Source: Burkholderiales bacterium (GTDB taxonomy: Bacteria; Pseudomonadota; Gammaproteobacteria; Burkholderiales; Burkholderiaceae_C). From it: a stretch of DNA of 64,000 nucleotides. The number at the start of each line of letters is the position of its first letter. Position 1 is the first letter of the stretch. Where the stretch lies: the NCBI GenBank assembly GCA_016195825.1, contig JACPYV010000116.1:1-64000 (forward strand), written 5' to 3'. Below, in pieces: positions 17,714-27,411 of this stretch. The notes under the pieces are model-generated. The model had not been told where the DNA came from. It did no database searches and saw only the letters and a list, made by a program, of their open reading frames with translations. The translations under genes were made by a program, and so were the position numbers.

Positions 17714-18618
17714 ACGAACTGATCCAGCTCTCTCCCGAAGTCGCCGCCGCCCGTGAACAGGGCCGCGCCGTCGTTGCGCTTGAATCCACCATCATTGCCC
17801 ATGGCATGCCCTGGCCGCAGAACTTGGAGACGGCGCGCGAGGTCGAGGACGTCATCCGCGCCGAGGGCGCCGTGCCGGCCACCATCGCCGTCATCGGCGG
17901 GCGCATCCGCGTCGGCCTGACGAACGAGGAGCTGACCCAGCTCGCGCAGGCGCCCGATGCGATGAAGCTGAGCCGCCGCGACCTGCCGTTCGCCATCGCC
18001 ACCGGCCGCCTGGGCGCCACGACGGTGGCCGCGACCATGATCTGCGCGCACCTGGCCGGCATCGAGGTCTTCGTCACCGGCGGCATCGGTGGCGTGCACC
18101 GCGGCGGGCACGAGAGCTTCGACATCTCGGCCGACCTGCAGGAGCTGGCGCGCACGCCGGTGGCGGTGGTCTGCGCTGGCGCCAAGTCCATCCTGGACCT
18201 GGGCCTGACGCTGGAGTACCTGGAGACCCACGGCGTGCCGGTGCTGTCGGTGGGCCAGGACAACTTCGCCGCCTTCTTCACGCCAGACAGCGGCCTGAAG
18301 GCCGACTTCCGCATGGATGACGCCCAGAGCCAGGCGCGCTTCATCCGCGCCAAATGGGCGCTGGGACTGAGCGGCGGCGTCGTGCTCAGCAACCCGGTGC
18401 CGGCCGCCGCGGCGATGCCGCGCGAGGAGATCGACGCGATCACGGCCCAGGCCCTGGCGGAGGCGGATGCGCAAGGCATTGCCGGCAAGGCCATCACCCC
18501 CTTCCTGCTGGCGCGCATCAAGGCGTTGACGGGCGGCCGCAGTCTGGCGACCAACATCGCGCTGGTGAAGCACAACGCCGTCGTGGGCGCACGGCTGGCA
18601 CGCGCGCTGCAGGACTGA
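17710..18618 (+). CDS. psuG: Pseudouridine-5'-phosphate glycosidase
   Basis: PsuG (302 residues) cleaves the C-glycosidic bond of pseudouridine phosphate to uracil and ribose 5-phosphate. Family landmarks are VVALESTIIAHGMPWPQN, the lysine-containing KLSRRDLPFAIATGRLGATT, FVTGGIGGVHRGG and GAKSILDLGLTLEYLET, with the C-terminal GKAITPFLL. It is translationally coupled to psuK, giving a complete two-enzyme salvage route for pseudouridine from RNA turnover. Confidence 0.96.
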   Translation: MNELIQLSPEVAAAREQGRAVVALESTIIAHGMPWPQNLETAREVEDVIRAEGAVPATIAVIGGRIRVGLTNEELTQLAQAPDAMKLSRRDLPFAIATGRLGATTVAATMICAHLAGIEVFVTGGIGGVHRGGHESFDISADLQELARTPVAVVCAGAKSILDLGLTLEYLETHGVPVLSVGQDNFAAFFTPDSGLKADFRMDDAQSQARFIRAKWALGLSGGVVLSNPVPAAAAMPREEIDAITAQALAEADAQGIAGKAITPFLLARIKALTGGRSLATNIALVKHNAVVGARLARALQD

Positions 18619-18728
18619 AGACGAAAAACGCATGAGGCTGCGCGGGCCAGCAACCTGCGAGCAAAACGGCGCAGGTAAGCTGACTCGTTTTTGCAGTCAA
18701 TCCCTATTACTTTCGGCAGGCCAGCCAC

Positions 18729-19910
18729 ATGCGCTCGACCCCCTCCCTGATCCTCTGCGGCCTTGCGCTGACCCTCCTGGCCGGCTGCGGTCGCAAGGAC
18801 GATGCCGGCAGCACGGCGGCTGCGGCCGGTGCGGCCAGCGCGCCGCCGGCGCAGAACGTCGGCGTCGTCATGGTGCGCCAGGCCGACGTGCCCGTCGCGG
18901 TGGAGGCCAGCGGCACGGTCACGGCACTGCAGAGCGTGGACCTTCGCGCGCAGACGACCAGCATCGTGTCTCAGGTCCTGGTCAAGGACGGACAGAACGT
19001 CAGGAAGGGCGAGCTGCTGTTCCGCTTTGACGACCGCGCCGAGCGCGCCGGGCTGGAGAAGGCCCGTGCCCAGCTCGCCCGCGACCGCGCGGCGCTGAAC
19101 GACCTGGAGCGCCAGTACAAGCGCGCGCAGGAGCTGGTGGCGCAGAACTTCGTGTCGCGCAGCGCGCTGGACACGGCCCAGGCCAACCTCGAATCCGGCC
19201 AGGCGCTGATTCGTAGCGACGAGGCCGCCGTGCAGGCCAGCCAGGTCACGCTGGGCTACAACGAGCTGCGCGCGCCCATCAGCGGCCGGGCCGGCATTGT
19301 CAGCGTCTACCCAGGCAGCCTGGTGCAGGCCAACGCCACGGCGGCGCCGCTGGTCAACATCGCGCAGCTGGACCCCATCGCCATCAGCTTCACGGTGCCC
19401 GAGACGCAGCTGGCGTCACTGCTGGCCGCCACGCGCGCCGGCGAGCTGGACGTCGAGGCCCTGCCGCCGGCCGGCGCCGTGCGCGGCACAGCGTCCATCA
19501 AGGGCCGCGTCACGGCGGTCGACAACCTCGTCGACAGTGCCACCGGCACGATCAAGGTCAAGGCCGAATTCGACAACAAGCAGCAGGCCCTGTGGCCGGG
19601 GCAATACCTGCGCGTGCGCGTCACGCTTCGCACGCTCAAGGGCGTGACGGTGGTGCCGCAGGCGGCCATCATCATGCGGGGCAACGACCGCTCGGTCTAC
19701 GTCGTCGGACCTGACAACACCGCCAAGTTAGTGCCCGTGCAACTGCGCCAGTCCATGGGCGAGCAGGCCGTGGTGGAGGGCCTGGACGCGACGGCGCAGG
19801 TCGTCATGGAAGGCAAGCAGAACCTGCGCCCCGGCACGCCGCTGCGCCTGCAGCCCGCGCTGGGCAGCGCGGCCGCCGCTTCCGCTCCTGCCTCGGGCGT
19901 CGACAAATGA
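18729..19910 (+). CDS. RND efflux adaptor, MdtA-like lipoprotein
   Basis: This 393-residue membrane fusion protein begins with a lipoprotein signal peptide ending LTLLAGC (Cys20), so it is probably anchored by lipid. The lipoyl halves are VDLRAQTTSIVSQVLVKDGQ and LGYNELRAPISGRAGIVSVY, separated by a coiled-coil hairpin of about residues 100-165. The barrel domain includes SATGTIKVKAEFDNKQQALW. Its stop overlaps the start of the RND permease by four bases. GCAGG lies eight bases before the ATG. No outer-membrane channel gene follows. Confidence 0.93.
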   Translation: MRSTPSLILCGLALTLLAGCGRKDDAGSTAAAAGAASAPPAQNVGVVMVRQADVPVAVEASGTVTALQSVDLRAQTTSIVSQVLVKDGQNVRKGELLFRFDDRAERAGLEKARAQLARDRAALNDLERQYKRAQELVAQNFVSRSALDTAQANLESGQALIRSDEAAVQASQVTLGYNELRAPISGRAGIVSVYPGSLVQANATAAPLVNIAQLDPIAISFTVPETQLASLLAATRAGELDVEALPPAGAVRGTASIKGRVTAVDNLVDSATGTIKVKAEFDNKQQALWPGQYLRVRVTLRTLKGVTVVPQAAIIMRGNDRSVYVVGPDNTAKLVPVQLRQSMGEQAVVEGLDATAQVVMEGKQNLRPGTPLRLQPALGSAAAASAPASGVDK

Positions 19911-22900
19911 GGTTGACCGAGGTCTTCATCCGGCGGCCGGTCATGACCGTGCTGCTGAACGTATCGCTGGTCATCGCCGGCCTGGCGGCTTGGAGCCGCA
20001 TCCCGGTCGCCGCGCTGCCGTCCTACAACACGCCCATCATCAATGTGGGCGCGTCGCTGCCGGGCGCGTCGCCGGAGACCATGGCGTCGTCGGTGGCGCT
20101 GCCGCTGGAGAAGCAGTTCGCCACCATCGCGGGCCTGCAGACCATCTCGTCGACCAACACGCTGGGTAGCACATCGCTGACGTTGGAGTTCGACCCCTCG
20201 CGCAACATCGACGCCGCGGCCGTGGACGTGCAGGCGGCGCTGTTCCGCAGTTTGCGCGCGCTGCCGGCGGAGATGACCTCGCCGCCCAGCTACCGCAAGG
20301 TCAATCCGGCCGACGCGCCGGTGCTGTTGGTGGCGCTGACGTCGCCCTCCATCGACCTGACCGAGCTGAACGACTACGCCGAGAACCTGCTGTCGCCGGG
20401 CCTGTCCACCATCGACGGCGTGGCCCAGGTGTCCATCTACGGCCAGAAGCGCTACGCGGTGCGCATCAAGGTCAGGACCGACCTGCTGAACCAGCGCAAC
20501 ATCACGCTGGACGAGTTGCAGGCGGCCGTGCGCGCGGCCAATGCCAACACGCCGGTGGGCGTGCTGGACGGCTCGCGCCAGACGCTGACCATCCAGGCCA
20601 ACCGCCAGTTGCGCAATGCCGGCGAGTTTGGCCGCATCGTCGTCGCCTCCCGCAACGGCGCGCCGGTGATGCTGCGCGACGTGTCCGAGGTGCAGGACAG
20701 CGTCGAGACCAGCAAGACCTACTCGACCTACCAGGGCGAGCGCTCCATCGTGCTGGCTATTCAGCGCCAGCCCGATGCCAACACCGTGCAAGTGGTGGAC
20801 AAGGTCAAGGCGCTGCTGCCGCGCTACGCGTCGCAGATGCCGGCCTCCATCAAGATGGACACGCTGAACGACCGCTCGGTGTCCATCCGCGAGTCTCTGC
20901 ACGACGTCTACGTGACGCTGGCGCTGACGGTGGGCCTGGTGGTGCTGGTCATCTTCATCTTCCTGCGCCGTGCGGTGGCGACGCTGATCCCGACGGCCTC
21001 GCTGCCGATCTCGCTGATCGGCGCGCTGACCCTCTTGTTCGCGCTGGGCTACAGCCTGGACAACATTTCGCTGCTGGGCATCACGTTGGCCGTGGGCCTG
21101 GTCGTGGACGACGCCATCGTCATGCTGGAGAACATCGTCCGCCACGTGGAGGACGGCATGAAGCCCTTCGACGCGGCCGTGCGCGGCGCGCGCGAGATGG
21201 CCTTCACCATCTTGTCCATCTCGGTGTCGCTGGTGGCAGTGCTCATCCCCATCTTCTTCATGCCGGGTGTCATCGGCCTGCTGTTCCACGAGTTCGCCGT
21301 CGTCGTCGGCCTGTCCATCCTGGTCTCGGCCGTCGTGTCTCTGACGCTGGTGCCCATGTTGTGCAGCCGGCTGCTGAAGGCCGATGAGCACCATGAGGAC
21401 GGCCCGCTGGGCCGGCTGTTCGAGCGCGGCTTCACGGCCACGCTGAACGCCTACACCCGCACGCTGGACCTGGCGCTGCGCCACCGCGTATGGGTGCTGG
21501 GTGTCGCGCTGCTGAGCTTCGTCGCGACGATCTGGTTCTACACCACCATCCCCAAGGGCTTCTTCCCCGAGGAGGACATCGGCCAGATCCAGGCCAGCAC
21601 CGAGTCTGCCGAGGACACATCGTTCGCCGCGATGACGCTGCTGCAGGAGCGGGTGGCCGCCATCGTGCGCAACGACCCTAACGTGGCCGCGCTCAGCTCG
21701 GCCGTCGGCGGCGGGCCTTCGGGCAGCGCGACCAACACCGGCCGCATGTTCATCAACCTGAAGGCGCGCAATCAGCGTCAGCCCATGGCCAAGGTGCTGG
21801 AGGGCCTGCGCAAGCAGCTGCGCTCGGTGCCAGGCATCCAGGTCTACCTGCGCCCGGTGCAGAACCTGCAGCTGGGCGGGCGCCAGAGCAAGAGCCGCTA
21901 CCAGTACACGCTCCAGTCGGTGTCCGCCGGCGAGCTGAACACCTGGGCCGTCAAGCTGCAGGAAAAGCTGCGCAGCGACGAGCGCTTCCGCGACATCACC
22001 AGCGACTCGCAGCTGCGCGGCCTGCAGGCGAGCCTGGTCATCGACCGCGAGCGCGCGTCGCTGCTGGGCGTGGACATGGGCGAGCTGCGCAATGCGCTGT
22101 ACGGCGCGTTTGGCGAGCGCCAGGTGTCCAGCATCTATGCCGAGAGCAACACCTACCAGGTCATCATGGAGGCTGGTGACAACGACCGCAGCAGCGAGAC
22201 TGCATTCGACAAGATCTACCTGCGCGGCAACAACGGCGCGCAGGTGCCGCTGACGTCCTTCGCCACCGTGCAGCGCACGCTGGGCCCCACGGCCGTCAAC
22301 CACCAGGGCCAGCTGCAGGCCATCACGATCAGCTTCAACCTCGCGCCCAACGTGCCACTGGGCGACGCGACCAAGCAGATCGACGCCTTCACGCAGGCCA
22401 TCAAGCTACCGCCCAGCGTCATCACCAGCTACGGCGGCGACGCGGCCGTGTTCCAGGACTCGCAGGGCGGCCAGCTGCTGCTGATCGGCCTCGCGGTGGC
22501 GGTCATCTACGTGTTGCTGGGCGTGCTGTACGAGAGCTACATCCACCCGCTGACCATCCTGGCTGGCCTGCCGTCCGCGGCGGTGGGTGCGCTGATCACG
22601 CTGCAGCTGTTCGGCATGGAGCTGACCATCATTGCCACCATCGGCATCGTCATGCTGATCGGCATCGTCAAGAAGAACGCGATCATGATGATCGACTTCG
22701 CTTTGGACGTGCAGCGCAGCCAGGGCCTGACCCCCAGCGAGGCGATACGCCAAGCCTGCATCCTGCGCTTCCGCCCCATCATGATGACCACGCTGGCCGC
22801 GCTGATGGGTGCGCTGCCCATCGCGCTGGGCCTGGGTGCCGGTGCCGAGCTGCGCCAGCCGCTGGGCCTGGCGGTGGTGGGTGGCCTGATCCTGTCGCAG

Positions 22901-23008
22901 GCGGTGACGCTCTACATCACGCCGGTCATCTACCTGGCCCTGGATCGCTTCAGCGGCCAGGGGCCGGATGTGCGCGAGGTGGCCGACTTCGCCAGCAAGG
23001 CGGCCTGA
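19907..23008 (+). CDS. RND efflux permease, HAE1/MdtBC-like
   Basis: This 1033-residue inner-membrane antiporter begins MRLTEVFIRRPVMTVLLNVS. The proton-relay pair of Asp is visible in GLVVDDAIVMLENIVRHVED (TM4), and the TM10 Lys region reads VMLIGIVKKNAIMMIDFAL. Its length and twofold pseudo-repeat are normal for the family, and the sequence is closer to MdtB/MdtC than to the MexF-like pump at the window start. It forms a two-gene operon with the adaptor. The large minus-strand ORF inside it is a shadow. Confidence 0.95.
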   Translation: MRLTEVFIRRPVMTVLLNVSLVIAGLAAWSRIPVAALPSYNTPIINVGASLPGASPETMASSVALPLEKQFATIAGLQTISSTNTLGSTSLTLEFDPSRNIDAAAVDVQAALFRSLRALPAEMTSPPSYRKVNPADAPVLLVALTSPSIDLTELNDYAENLLSPGLSTIDGVAQVSIYGQKRYAVRIKVRTDLLNQRNITLDELQAAVRAANANTPVGVLDGSRQTLTIQANRQLRNAGEFGRIVVASRNGAPVMLRDVSEVQDSVETSKTYSTYQGERSIVLAIQRQPDANTVQVVDKVKALLPRYASQMPASIKMDTLNDRSVSIRESLHDVYVTLALTVGLVVLVIFIFLRRAVATLIPTASLPISLIGALTLLFALGYSLDNISLLGITLAVGLVVDDAIVMLENIVRHVEDGMKPFDAAVRGAREMAFTILSISVSLVAVLIPIFFMPGVIGLLFHEFAVVVGLSILVSAVVSLTLVPMLCSRLLKADEHHEDGPLGRLFERGFTATLNAYTRTLDLALRHRVWVLGVALLSFVATIWFYTTIPKGFFPEEDIGQIQASTESAEDTSFAAMTLLQERVAAIVRNDPNVAALSSAVGGGPSGSATNTGRMFINLKARNQRQPMAKVLEGLRKQLRSVPGIQVYLRPVQNLQLGGRQSKSRYQYTLQSVSAGELNTWAVKLQEKLRSDERFRDITSDSQLRGLQASLVIDRERASLLGVDMGELRNALYGAFGERQVSSIYAESNTYQVIMEAGDNDRSSETAFDKIYLRGNNGAQVPLTSFATVQRTLGPTAVNHQGQLQAITISFNLAPNVPLGDATKQIDAFTQAIKLPPSVITSYGGDAAVFQDSQGGQLLLIGLAVAVIYVLLGVLYESYIHPLTILAGLPSAAVGALITLQLFGMELTIIATIGIVMLIGIVKKNAIMMIDFALDVQRSQGLTPSEAIRQACILRFRPIMMTTLAALMGALPIALGLGAGAELRQPLGLAVVGGLILSQAVTLYITPVIYLALDRFSGQGPDVREVADFASKAA

Positions 23009-23482
23009 TCAGCCGAGCCGCAGCCGCCCCTCGCGGCTCTCGGTGAGCAGCCGCTGCGCCGCGCGCTCGATCATGCCGATAACGGTGTCGAAGCCCTGGG
23101 GCGGGCCGAAGTAGGGGTCCGGTACGTCCTGGCCCGCCAGCTCGGGCACGAAGTCGGTCAGCAGCAAGATGCGCGCATGGAGCTCGGGCGCGGCCTTGGC
23201 GCGCAGCGCGTCGACATGCTCAGCCTCCATCGTCAGCACCAGGTCGTACTGGCCCAGTTCCTCGGGTTGCACGCGGCGCGAGCGCCACTTGCGTTCCAGG
23301 CTGTAGTTGTGGCGGGCCAGCGCCGACGAGGCGCGTGCGTCCACGGGGCCGCCGCGCGGGTCGGCATGCACGCCGGCGGAGGCGATGGTCTTGAACACGT
23401 CGCCCAGCCTGGCCTTGAAGATGGCCTCGGCCATCGGCGAGCGGCAGATGTTGGCGGTGCAGACGAGCAGGATGGCAGCCAT
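23009..23482 (-). CDS. Low-molecular-weight protein tyrosine phosphatase
   Basis: This 157-residue protein has the active-site loop LLVCTANICRSPMAEA near its N-terminus (Cys8 nucleophile, Arg14) and the general-acid loop DVPDPYFGPPQGFD. Such bacterial phosphatases act on phosphotyrosine, often on tyrosine kinases of polysaccharide export, though no such kinase is nearby. The ATG at 23482 follows the rpe stop by a few bases, with GAAGGTG upstream, so it is co-transcribed with rpe. It is convergent with the RND permease gene. Confidence 0.92.
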   Translation of the reverse strand: MAAILLVCTANICRSPMAEAIFKARLGDVFKTIASAGVHADPRGGPVDARASSALARHNYSLERKWRSRRVQPEELGQYDLVLTMEAEHVDALRAKAAPELHARILLLTDFVPELAGQDVPDPYFGPPQGFDTVIGMIERAAQRLLTESREGRLRLG

Positions 23483-23487
23483 GTCGT

Positions 23488-24180
23488 TCACACCTTCGCC
23501 AATTCGGCGCGCATGGCGTCGATGACGGCCTTGTAGTCGGGCTTGCCGAAGATGGCCGAGCCGGCGACGAAGGTGTCCGCGCCCGCTGCGGCGATCTCGC
23601 GGATGTTGTCCACCTTCACGCCACCATCGATCTCCAGCCGGATGTCGCGGCCGCTCTTCTGGATGATCTCGCGCGCCTTCTTCAGTTTCTGCAGCGCGGT
23701 CGGGATGAAGCTCTGGCCGCCGAAGCCAGGGTTCACGCTCATCAGCAGCACCACGTCGACCTTGTCGATGACCCACTCCAGCAGGTCCAGCGACGTGGCC
23801 GGGTTGAACACCAGGCCGGCCTGCTTGCCCTCGGCCTTGATGAGCTGCAGCGTGCGGTCCACATGGGCGCTGGCCTCGGGGTGGAAAGTCACCACATCGG
23901 CACCCGCGCGGCAGAAGGCCTGGGCCAGGCTGTCGACCGGCTGCACCATCAGGTGCACGTCGATGATGGCCGGGCTGCCATCGGGGTGAACCGCGTGCTT
24001 GCGCAACGCCTCGCACACCATGGGCCCAAAGGTCAGGTTGGGCACGTAATGGTTGTCCATCACGTCGAAGTGGATCCAGTCTGCGCCAGCGGCCAGCACG
24101 GTGCGGACCTCCTCGCCCAGGCGGGCGAAGTCGGCGGACAGGAGGCTGGGGGCGATGCGGTAGGTGGGAGCGGCGGCCAT
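23488..24180 (-). CDS. rpe: Ribulose-phosphate 3-epimerase
   Basis: Rpe (230 residues) interconverts ribulose 5-phosphate and xylulose 5-phosphate in the pentose phosphate pathway. The TIM barrel shows [32 protein letters not shown] with the metal-binding His and Asp, [24 protein letters not shown] and [11 protein letters not shown]. It is followed by the phosphatase gene. In related bacteria rpe often lies next to apaG and tag-region genes, which here are a few kilobases away. Confidence 0.96.
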   Translation of the reverse strand: MAAAPTYRIAPSLLSADFARLGEEVRTVLAAGADWIHFDVMDNHYVPNLTFGPMVCEALRKHAVHPDGSPAIIDVHLMVQPVDSLAQAFCRAGADVVTFHPEASAHVDRTLQLIKAEGKQAGLVFNPATSLDLLEWVIDKVDVVLLMSVNPGFGGQSFIPTALQKLKKAREIIQKSGRDIRLEIDGGVKVDNIREIAAAGADTFVAGSAIFGKPDYKAVIDAMRAELAKV

Positions 24181-24203
24181 GGGCCGGGATTCTAGGGACC
24201 TGC

Positions 24204-24809
24204 CTAGGCGCCCAGGCCCTTGAAGCAGGTGGTCACCAGCCAGTCGACGATCTGCGTGTCGCTGTAGGCGCCACCAGCGCGCATCACGCCCAGCACCGGG
24301 TCGCAGGCGCGGGCGAACAGCGTGTACAGCACCAGCTCCGGCGGCAGCGCCGGGTCCAGCTGGCGCTGGGACTGGGCTTCGGTGATCCAGCTGCCGAGCT
24401 CGTCGGACACCTGCATCAGCCGCTCCATGTAGGCCTTGTTGCCCACCAGCGTCGCGCGCAGCGTGGAGTCCTGCGACGGCAGCATCGGCATCAGCCCGGC
24501 CAGCTGCTGCTGGTAGGCCCAGCGCGCCACGCCTTGCAGGCGGCCCAGCGCATCCAGCGGCAGCGCGCGCAAGCGCGCCAGTTCCTCCTGGGCGCGCGCC
24601 AGCACCTGCACCATCGCGGCCGCGGCCAGCTCTTCCTTGGACGTGAAGTGCTTGTACAGGCTGGCCTTGGCGATGCCCACATCAGCCACGACCTCGTCCA
24701 CCGTCATGAGGTCGAAGCCCTTCTCGGCCAGCAGTCGGCTGACGGACGCGACGATGGCGTCTTCGCGGGCCTGCAGCACTTGTTCTCTAAACCTGGGACG
24801 TGGCGTCAT
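24204..24809 (-). CDS. TetR-family transcriptional regulator
   Basis: This protein of about 201 residues has the TetR DNA-binding domain: [40 protein letters not shown] and [12 protein letters not shown]. The C-terminal ligand domain is unremarkable. [10 protein letters not shown] (24809) is used as the start, though ATGs at 24818 and 24860 are also in frame and no clear ribosome site favours one. It is divergent from the fasciclin genes, and a 16-base palindrome lies between them, so it probably represses both. Confidence 0.85.
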   Translation of the reverse strand: MTPRPRFREQVLQAREDAIVASVSRLLAEKGFDLMTVDEVVADVGIAKASLYKHFTSKEELAAAAMVQVLARAQEELARLRALPLDALGRLQGVARWAYQQQLAGLMPMLPSQDSTLRATLVGNKAYMERLMQVSDELGSWITEAQSQRQLDPALPPELVLYTLFARACDPVLGVMRAGGAYSDTQIVDWLVTTCFKGLGA

Positions 24810-24892
24810 GCACGCCATTCTAGGCGGTCTGGTTACAAACAAGACGGCCAAGGTCAACATTGCTTCAAATGGTCATTAAATAGACCACATAG

Positions 24893-24921
24893 TTGACAAC
24901 GTGAACTGATCAGTTCAAATT
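24893..24921 (+). promoter_or_regulatory. Promoter with overlapping 16-base palindromic operator
   Basis: TTGACA at 24893-24898 is followed 17 bases later by CAAATT, and the perfect palindrome TGAACTGATCAGTTCA (24902-24917) fills the space between. Binding there would block transcription of the fasciclin genes. On the minus strand, TTCACG and TATTTA 17 bases apart form a possible promoter for the TetR gene, whose upstream element overlaps the same palindrome. TetR autoregulation is therefore likely. Confidence 0.6.
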
Positions 24922-24951
24922 GTGGCCTGACGAGTAATTCGCGGGGTTGCA

Positions 24952-25830
24952 ATGCTGAACTGGATTCGAGAGCTGGCGCTGCTGCCGATGCCGCACCTGC
25001 TGCCGCACGGCCAAGGGGCCGGCCGCCCCTTGGCTTCTTCGCTGATGGGATCGCAGAAGGCGGATTGGTTGGGGCCGGTGCTGGCTGGTATGCAGCTGCA
25101 ACACTTGGCCGGCAGCCCGGCGCCGGTGACGCTGTTCGCGCCGACGGATGCCGCGCTGCAGCGCGCCGGTGTGTCGCCCCAGGCGCTGCCGTCCCAGGCG
25201 ATGGAGCGGTGGTTGATGCGCCACCTGACGATGCTCGACAGCCCGGGGGCCGCGGTCCTGCGCATGCTGGATGGCAGCCTGCTGCGGCGGGACGCGGGTG
25301 GCGGCTGGCTTGATGCGAGTGGCGAGCGGGTGAGCAAGCTGGGGTCCGCGCCGGCCCCGGGCAGCCTGCGGGTGGTGCTTGTGGACCGCCCGCTGGAGCC
25401 GGCCTCGGCCAGCCTGGCACAGCAGATCGCCGCCGAACCCGGCCTGGCCTGCTTCGCCGAGGCGATGGATCGCACGGGCCTGGCGCCGTTGTTGGGCTGC
25501 TCGGGGCCCTTCACGGTGTTCGCGCCGTCCAACGCGGGCCTGGACCGGGCTGCTGCCCGGCTGGGACTGCGGCGCCAGGCGCTGTGGGCTGACCCGGTGC
25601 GCCTGGGCGAGCTGGTTCGCCAGCACATCGTGCCGGGCCGTTGGTGCAGCGCAGATCTGCCCTGGGGCGATGGCCTGTGCACCTGGGCCGCCACGCCGCT
25701 GCAGCTGACGCCGTTGGGTCAGCTGCGCGCCGGTGGCTGCAGCGTGCAGGCGCTGGCTGACGGCAGCGATCAGCCCTGCCACAACGGCGTGCTGCATCGG
25801 CTGCACGACGCGCTGTTGCCAGCGGACTGA
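24952..25830 (+). CDS. Protein with two fasciclin (FAS1) domains, no signal peptide
   Basis: This 292-residue protein contains two FAS1 domains: the first around PVTLFAPTDAALQRAG, the second, better conserved, around [17 protein letters not shown] and GVLHRLHDALLP. FAS1 domains are adhesion or ligand-binding modules that are usually exported. This copy starts MLNWIRELALLPMPHLLPHG and shows no clear signal peptide or lipobox, so it may be cytoplasmic, or its true start may differ. It is the first gene after the TetR operator. Confidence 0.75.
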   Translation: MLNWIRELALLPMPHLLPHGQGAGRPLASSLMGSQKADWLGPVLAGMQLQHLAGSPAPVTLFAPTDAALQRAGVSPQALPSQAMERWLMRHLTMLDSPGAAVLRMLDGSLLRRDAGGGWLDASGERVSKLGSAPAPGSLRVVLVDRPLEPASASLAQQIAAEPGLACFAEAMDRTGLAPLLGCSGPFTVFAPSNAGLDRAAARLGLRRQALWADPVRLGELVRQHIVPGRWCSADLPWGDGLCTWAATPLQLTPLGQLRAGGCSVQALADGSDQPCHNGVLHRLHDALLPAD

Positions 25831-25919
25831 TCAGCCCACATCCACCGCCGTTTCCCCGCCTCCGGGGCCGCCACCGCGGCAGCCCTGTGGGTTCCATTCG
25901 TTCATTCAAGGAGATCTCC

Positions 25920-26852
25920 ATGTGGACCACCTGGTTTCAACGTTTGTGCGCGACCTGTGTTCTCGGCCTGCTGGCTGCTTGCGGCGGTGGCGGTGACGAC
26001 CACGACCCCAATGTGGTGGAGGTCGCGCAGCGCGACGCTAACTTCAGCATCCTGGCCGAGGCCGTGGTCGCGGCCGATCTGGCGGGCACCCTGTCGGGCC
26101 CTGGCCCCTACACCGTGTTCGCGCCCACCGATGCGGCCTTCGCGTCGCTGCTGACCGAACTGGGCGTCACCAAGGCGCAGCTGCTGGCCGACAAGGCCTT
26201 GCTGCGCAGCGTGCTGCAGTACCACGTGGTGGGCGCCAAGGTGGCCAAGGCAGATGTGCCGCTGGGCAAGGCCATCACGCCGCTGGACGGCGGTATCTTC
26301 AAGGTCGACACGGTCAGCGGCAACCTCGTCATCACCGACGGTCGCAACCGCACAGCCAAGATCACCGCGACCGACGTGATGGCCACCAACGGTCTCGTCC
26401 ACGCGATCGACAAGGTGCTGTTGCCGGCAAACAAGACGGTCGTGGAAACCGCCCAGGCGCTGCCCGACTTCAGCCTCCTGGTCGAGGCCGTCGTGGCCGC
26501 CGACCTGACCGCCACGCTCAACGGCACGGGCCCGTTCACCGTCTTTGCGCCCACCAACGCCGCGTTCGCCAAGCTGCTGGCCGAGCTGGGCCTCACCAAG
26601 GACCAGCTGTTGGCCAACAAGCCGCTGCTGACCAAGGTGCTGACCTACCACGTCGTGCCCGGCCGCGTGCTCAAGGCCGACGTGCCGGTAGGCACGCCCA
26701 TCACCACGGTGCAGGGCGAGGCCTTCACGGTCGACGCCGGTCTGGCCATCACCGACCGCAACGGCCGCAAGGCGTCCATCACCGCCACCGACGTGCTGGC
26801 CCACAACGGCGTCATTCACGTGATCGACACCGTCATCCTGCCCAAGCTCTGA
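25920..26852 (+). CDS. Lipoprotein with two fasciclin (FAS1) domains
   Basis: This 310-residue lipoprotein has a signal peptide ending [13 protein letters not shown] (lipid Cys) and two FAS1 domains, the first with [20 protein letters not shown] and YHVVGAKV, the second with [20 protein letters not shown] and YHVVPGRV. Each ends in the usual [12 protein letters not shown] / [12 protein letters not shown] strand. The ATG at 25920 is preferred over an in-frame ATG at 25887 because AAGGAG lies just upstream. It is probably an outer-membrane or periplasmic adhesion or matrix protein. Confidence 0.88.
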   Translation: MWTTWFQRLCATCVLGLLAACGGGGDDHDPNVVEVAQRDANFSILAEAVVAADLAGTLSGPGPYTVFAPTDAAFASLLTELGVTKAQLLADKALLRSVLQYHVVGAKVAKADVPLGKAITPLDGGIFKVDTVSGNLVITDGRNRTAKITATDVMATNGLVHAIDKVLLPANKTVVETAQALPDFSLLVEAVVAADLTATLNGTGPFTVFAPTNAAFAKLLAELGLTKDQLLANKPLLTKVLTYHVVPGRVLKADVPVGTPITTVQGEAFTVDAGLAITDRNGRKASITATDVLAHNGVIHVIDTVILPKL

Positions 26853-26911
26853 GTTCCTCCCCCCCGGCAGGCCTGGCTTGCCTTCTCCATCCTCTTGAAA
26901 GTCAAAGCACC

Positions 26912-27364
26912 ATGAAAAAGCTTCTCGCACTGACCGCCCTCTCGCTCGCCGCGCTTGGCGCACAGGCCAAGGACATCGTCGACACGGCCGTGGCCGCCGG
27001 CAACTTCAAGACGCTGGCTACCGCACTGCAAGCGGCCGGCCTGGTGGACACGCTCAAGGGCTCGGGCCCGTTCACCGTCTTTGCGCCCACCGATGCCGCC
27101 TTCGCCAAGATCCCCAAGGCTGACCTGGACGCGCTGCTGAAGGACAAAGCCAAGCTCACTGCCGTGCTGACCTACCACGTCGTGCCGGGCAAGGTCATGG
27201 CCAAGGACGTGAAGGCCGGCAAGGTCAAGACCGTGCAGGGCAGCGAGCTGACCATCTCCACCATGGGCGGCGTCATGGTCGACAACGCCCACGTGACGGC
27301 CACTGACATCGCAGCCGACAACGGCGTCATCCACGTCATCGACAGCGTCGTGCTGCCGAAATGA
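26912..27364 (+). CDS. Exported single fasciclin-domain protein
   Basis: This 150-residue protein has a signal peptide ([19 protein letters not shown]) followed by one FAS1 domain: [39 protein letters not shown] and a final [13 protein letters not shown]. It is close to the second domain of the preceding lipoprotein, including stretches of identical DNA, which points to duplication or gene conversion. It completes a row of three FAS1 genes. It is probably secreted or periplasmic. Confidence 0.9.
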   Translation: MKKLLALTALSLAALGAQAKDIVDTAVAAGNFKTLATALQAAGLVDTLKGSGPFTVFAPTDAAFAKIPKADLDALLKDKAKLTAVLTYHVVPGKVMAKDVKAGKVKTVQGSELTISTMGGVMVDNAHVTATDIAADNGVIHVIDSVVLPK

Positions 27365-27371
27365 GGCCCTT

Positions 27372-27411
27372 CGTCCAGTCGCGCCGCGCTGAACGCGGGT
27401 GCGACTGGACG
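27372..27411. terminator. Long inverted repeat after fasciclin genes
   Basis: CGTCCAGTCGC (27372-27382) and GCGACTGGACG (27401-27411) are perfect arms of 11 bases with an 18-base loop, starting eight bases after the last fasciclin stop. There is no T tract. It can stop or stabilise the transcript, and it lies directly before a dispersed repeat. Confidence 0.4.

Noticed and set aside
19697..22303. Long minus-strand ORF (868 codons) opposite the RND permease
   Set aside because: High-GC antisense shadow: His/Gln/Arg-rich, no domain, and the plus-strand permease is unmistakable.
23488..24016. N-terminal extension of the tyrosine phosphatase ORF
   Set aside because: It is rpe read in another frame; the phosphatase motif starts right after the ATG at 23482.
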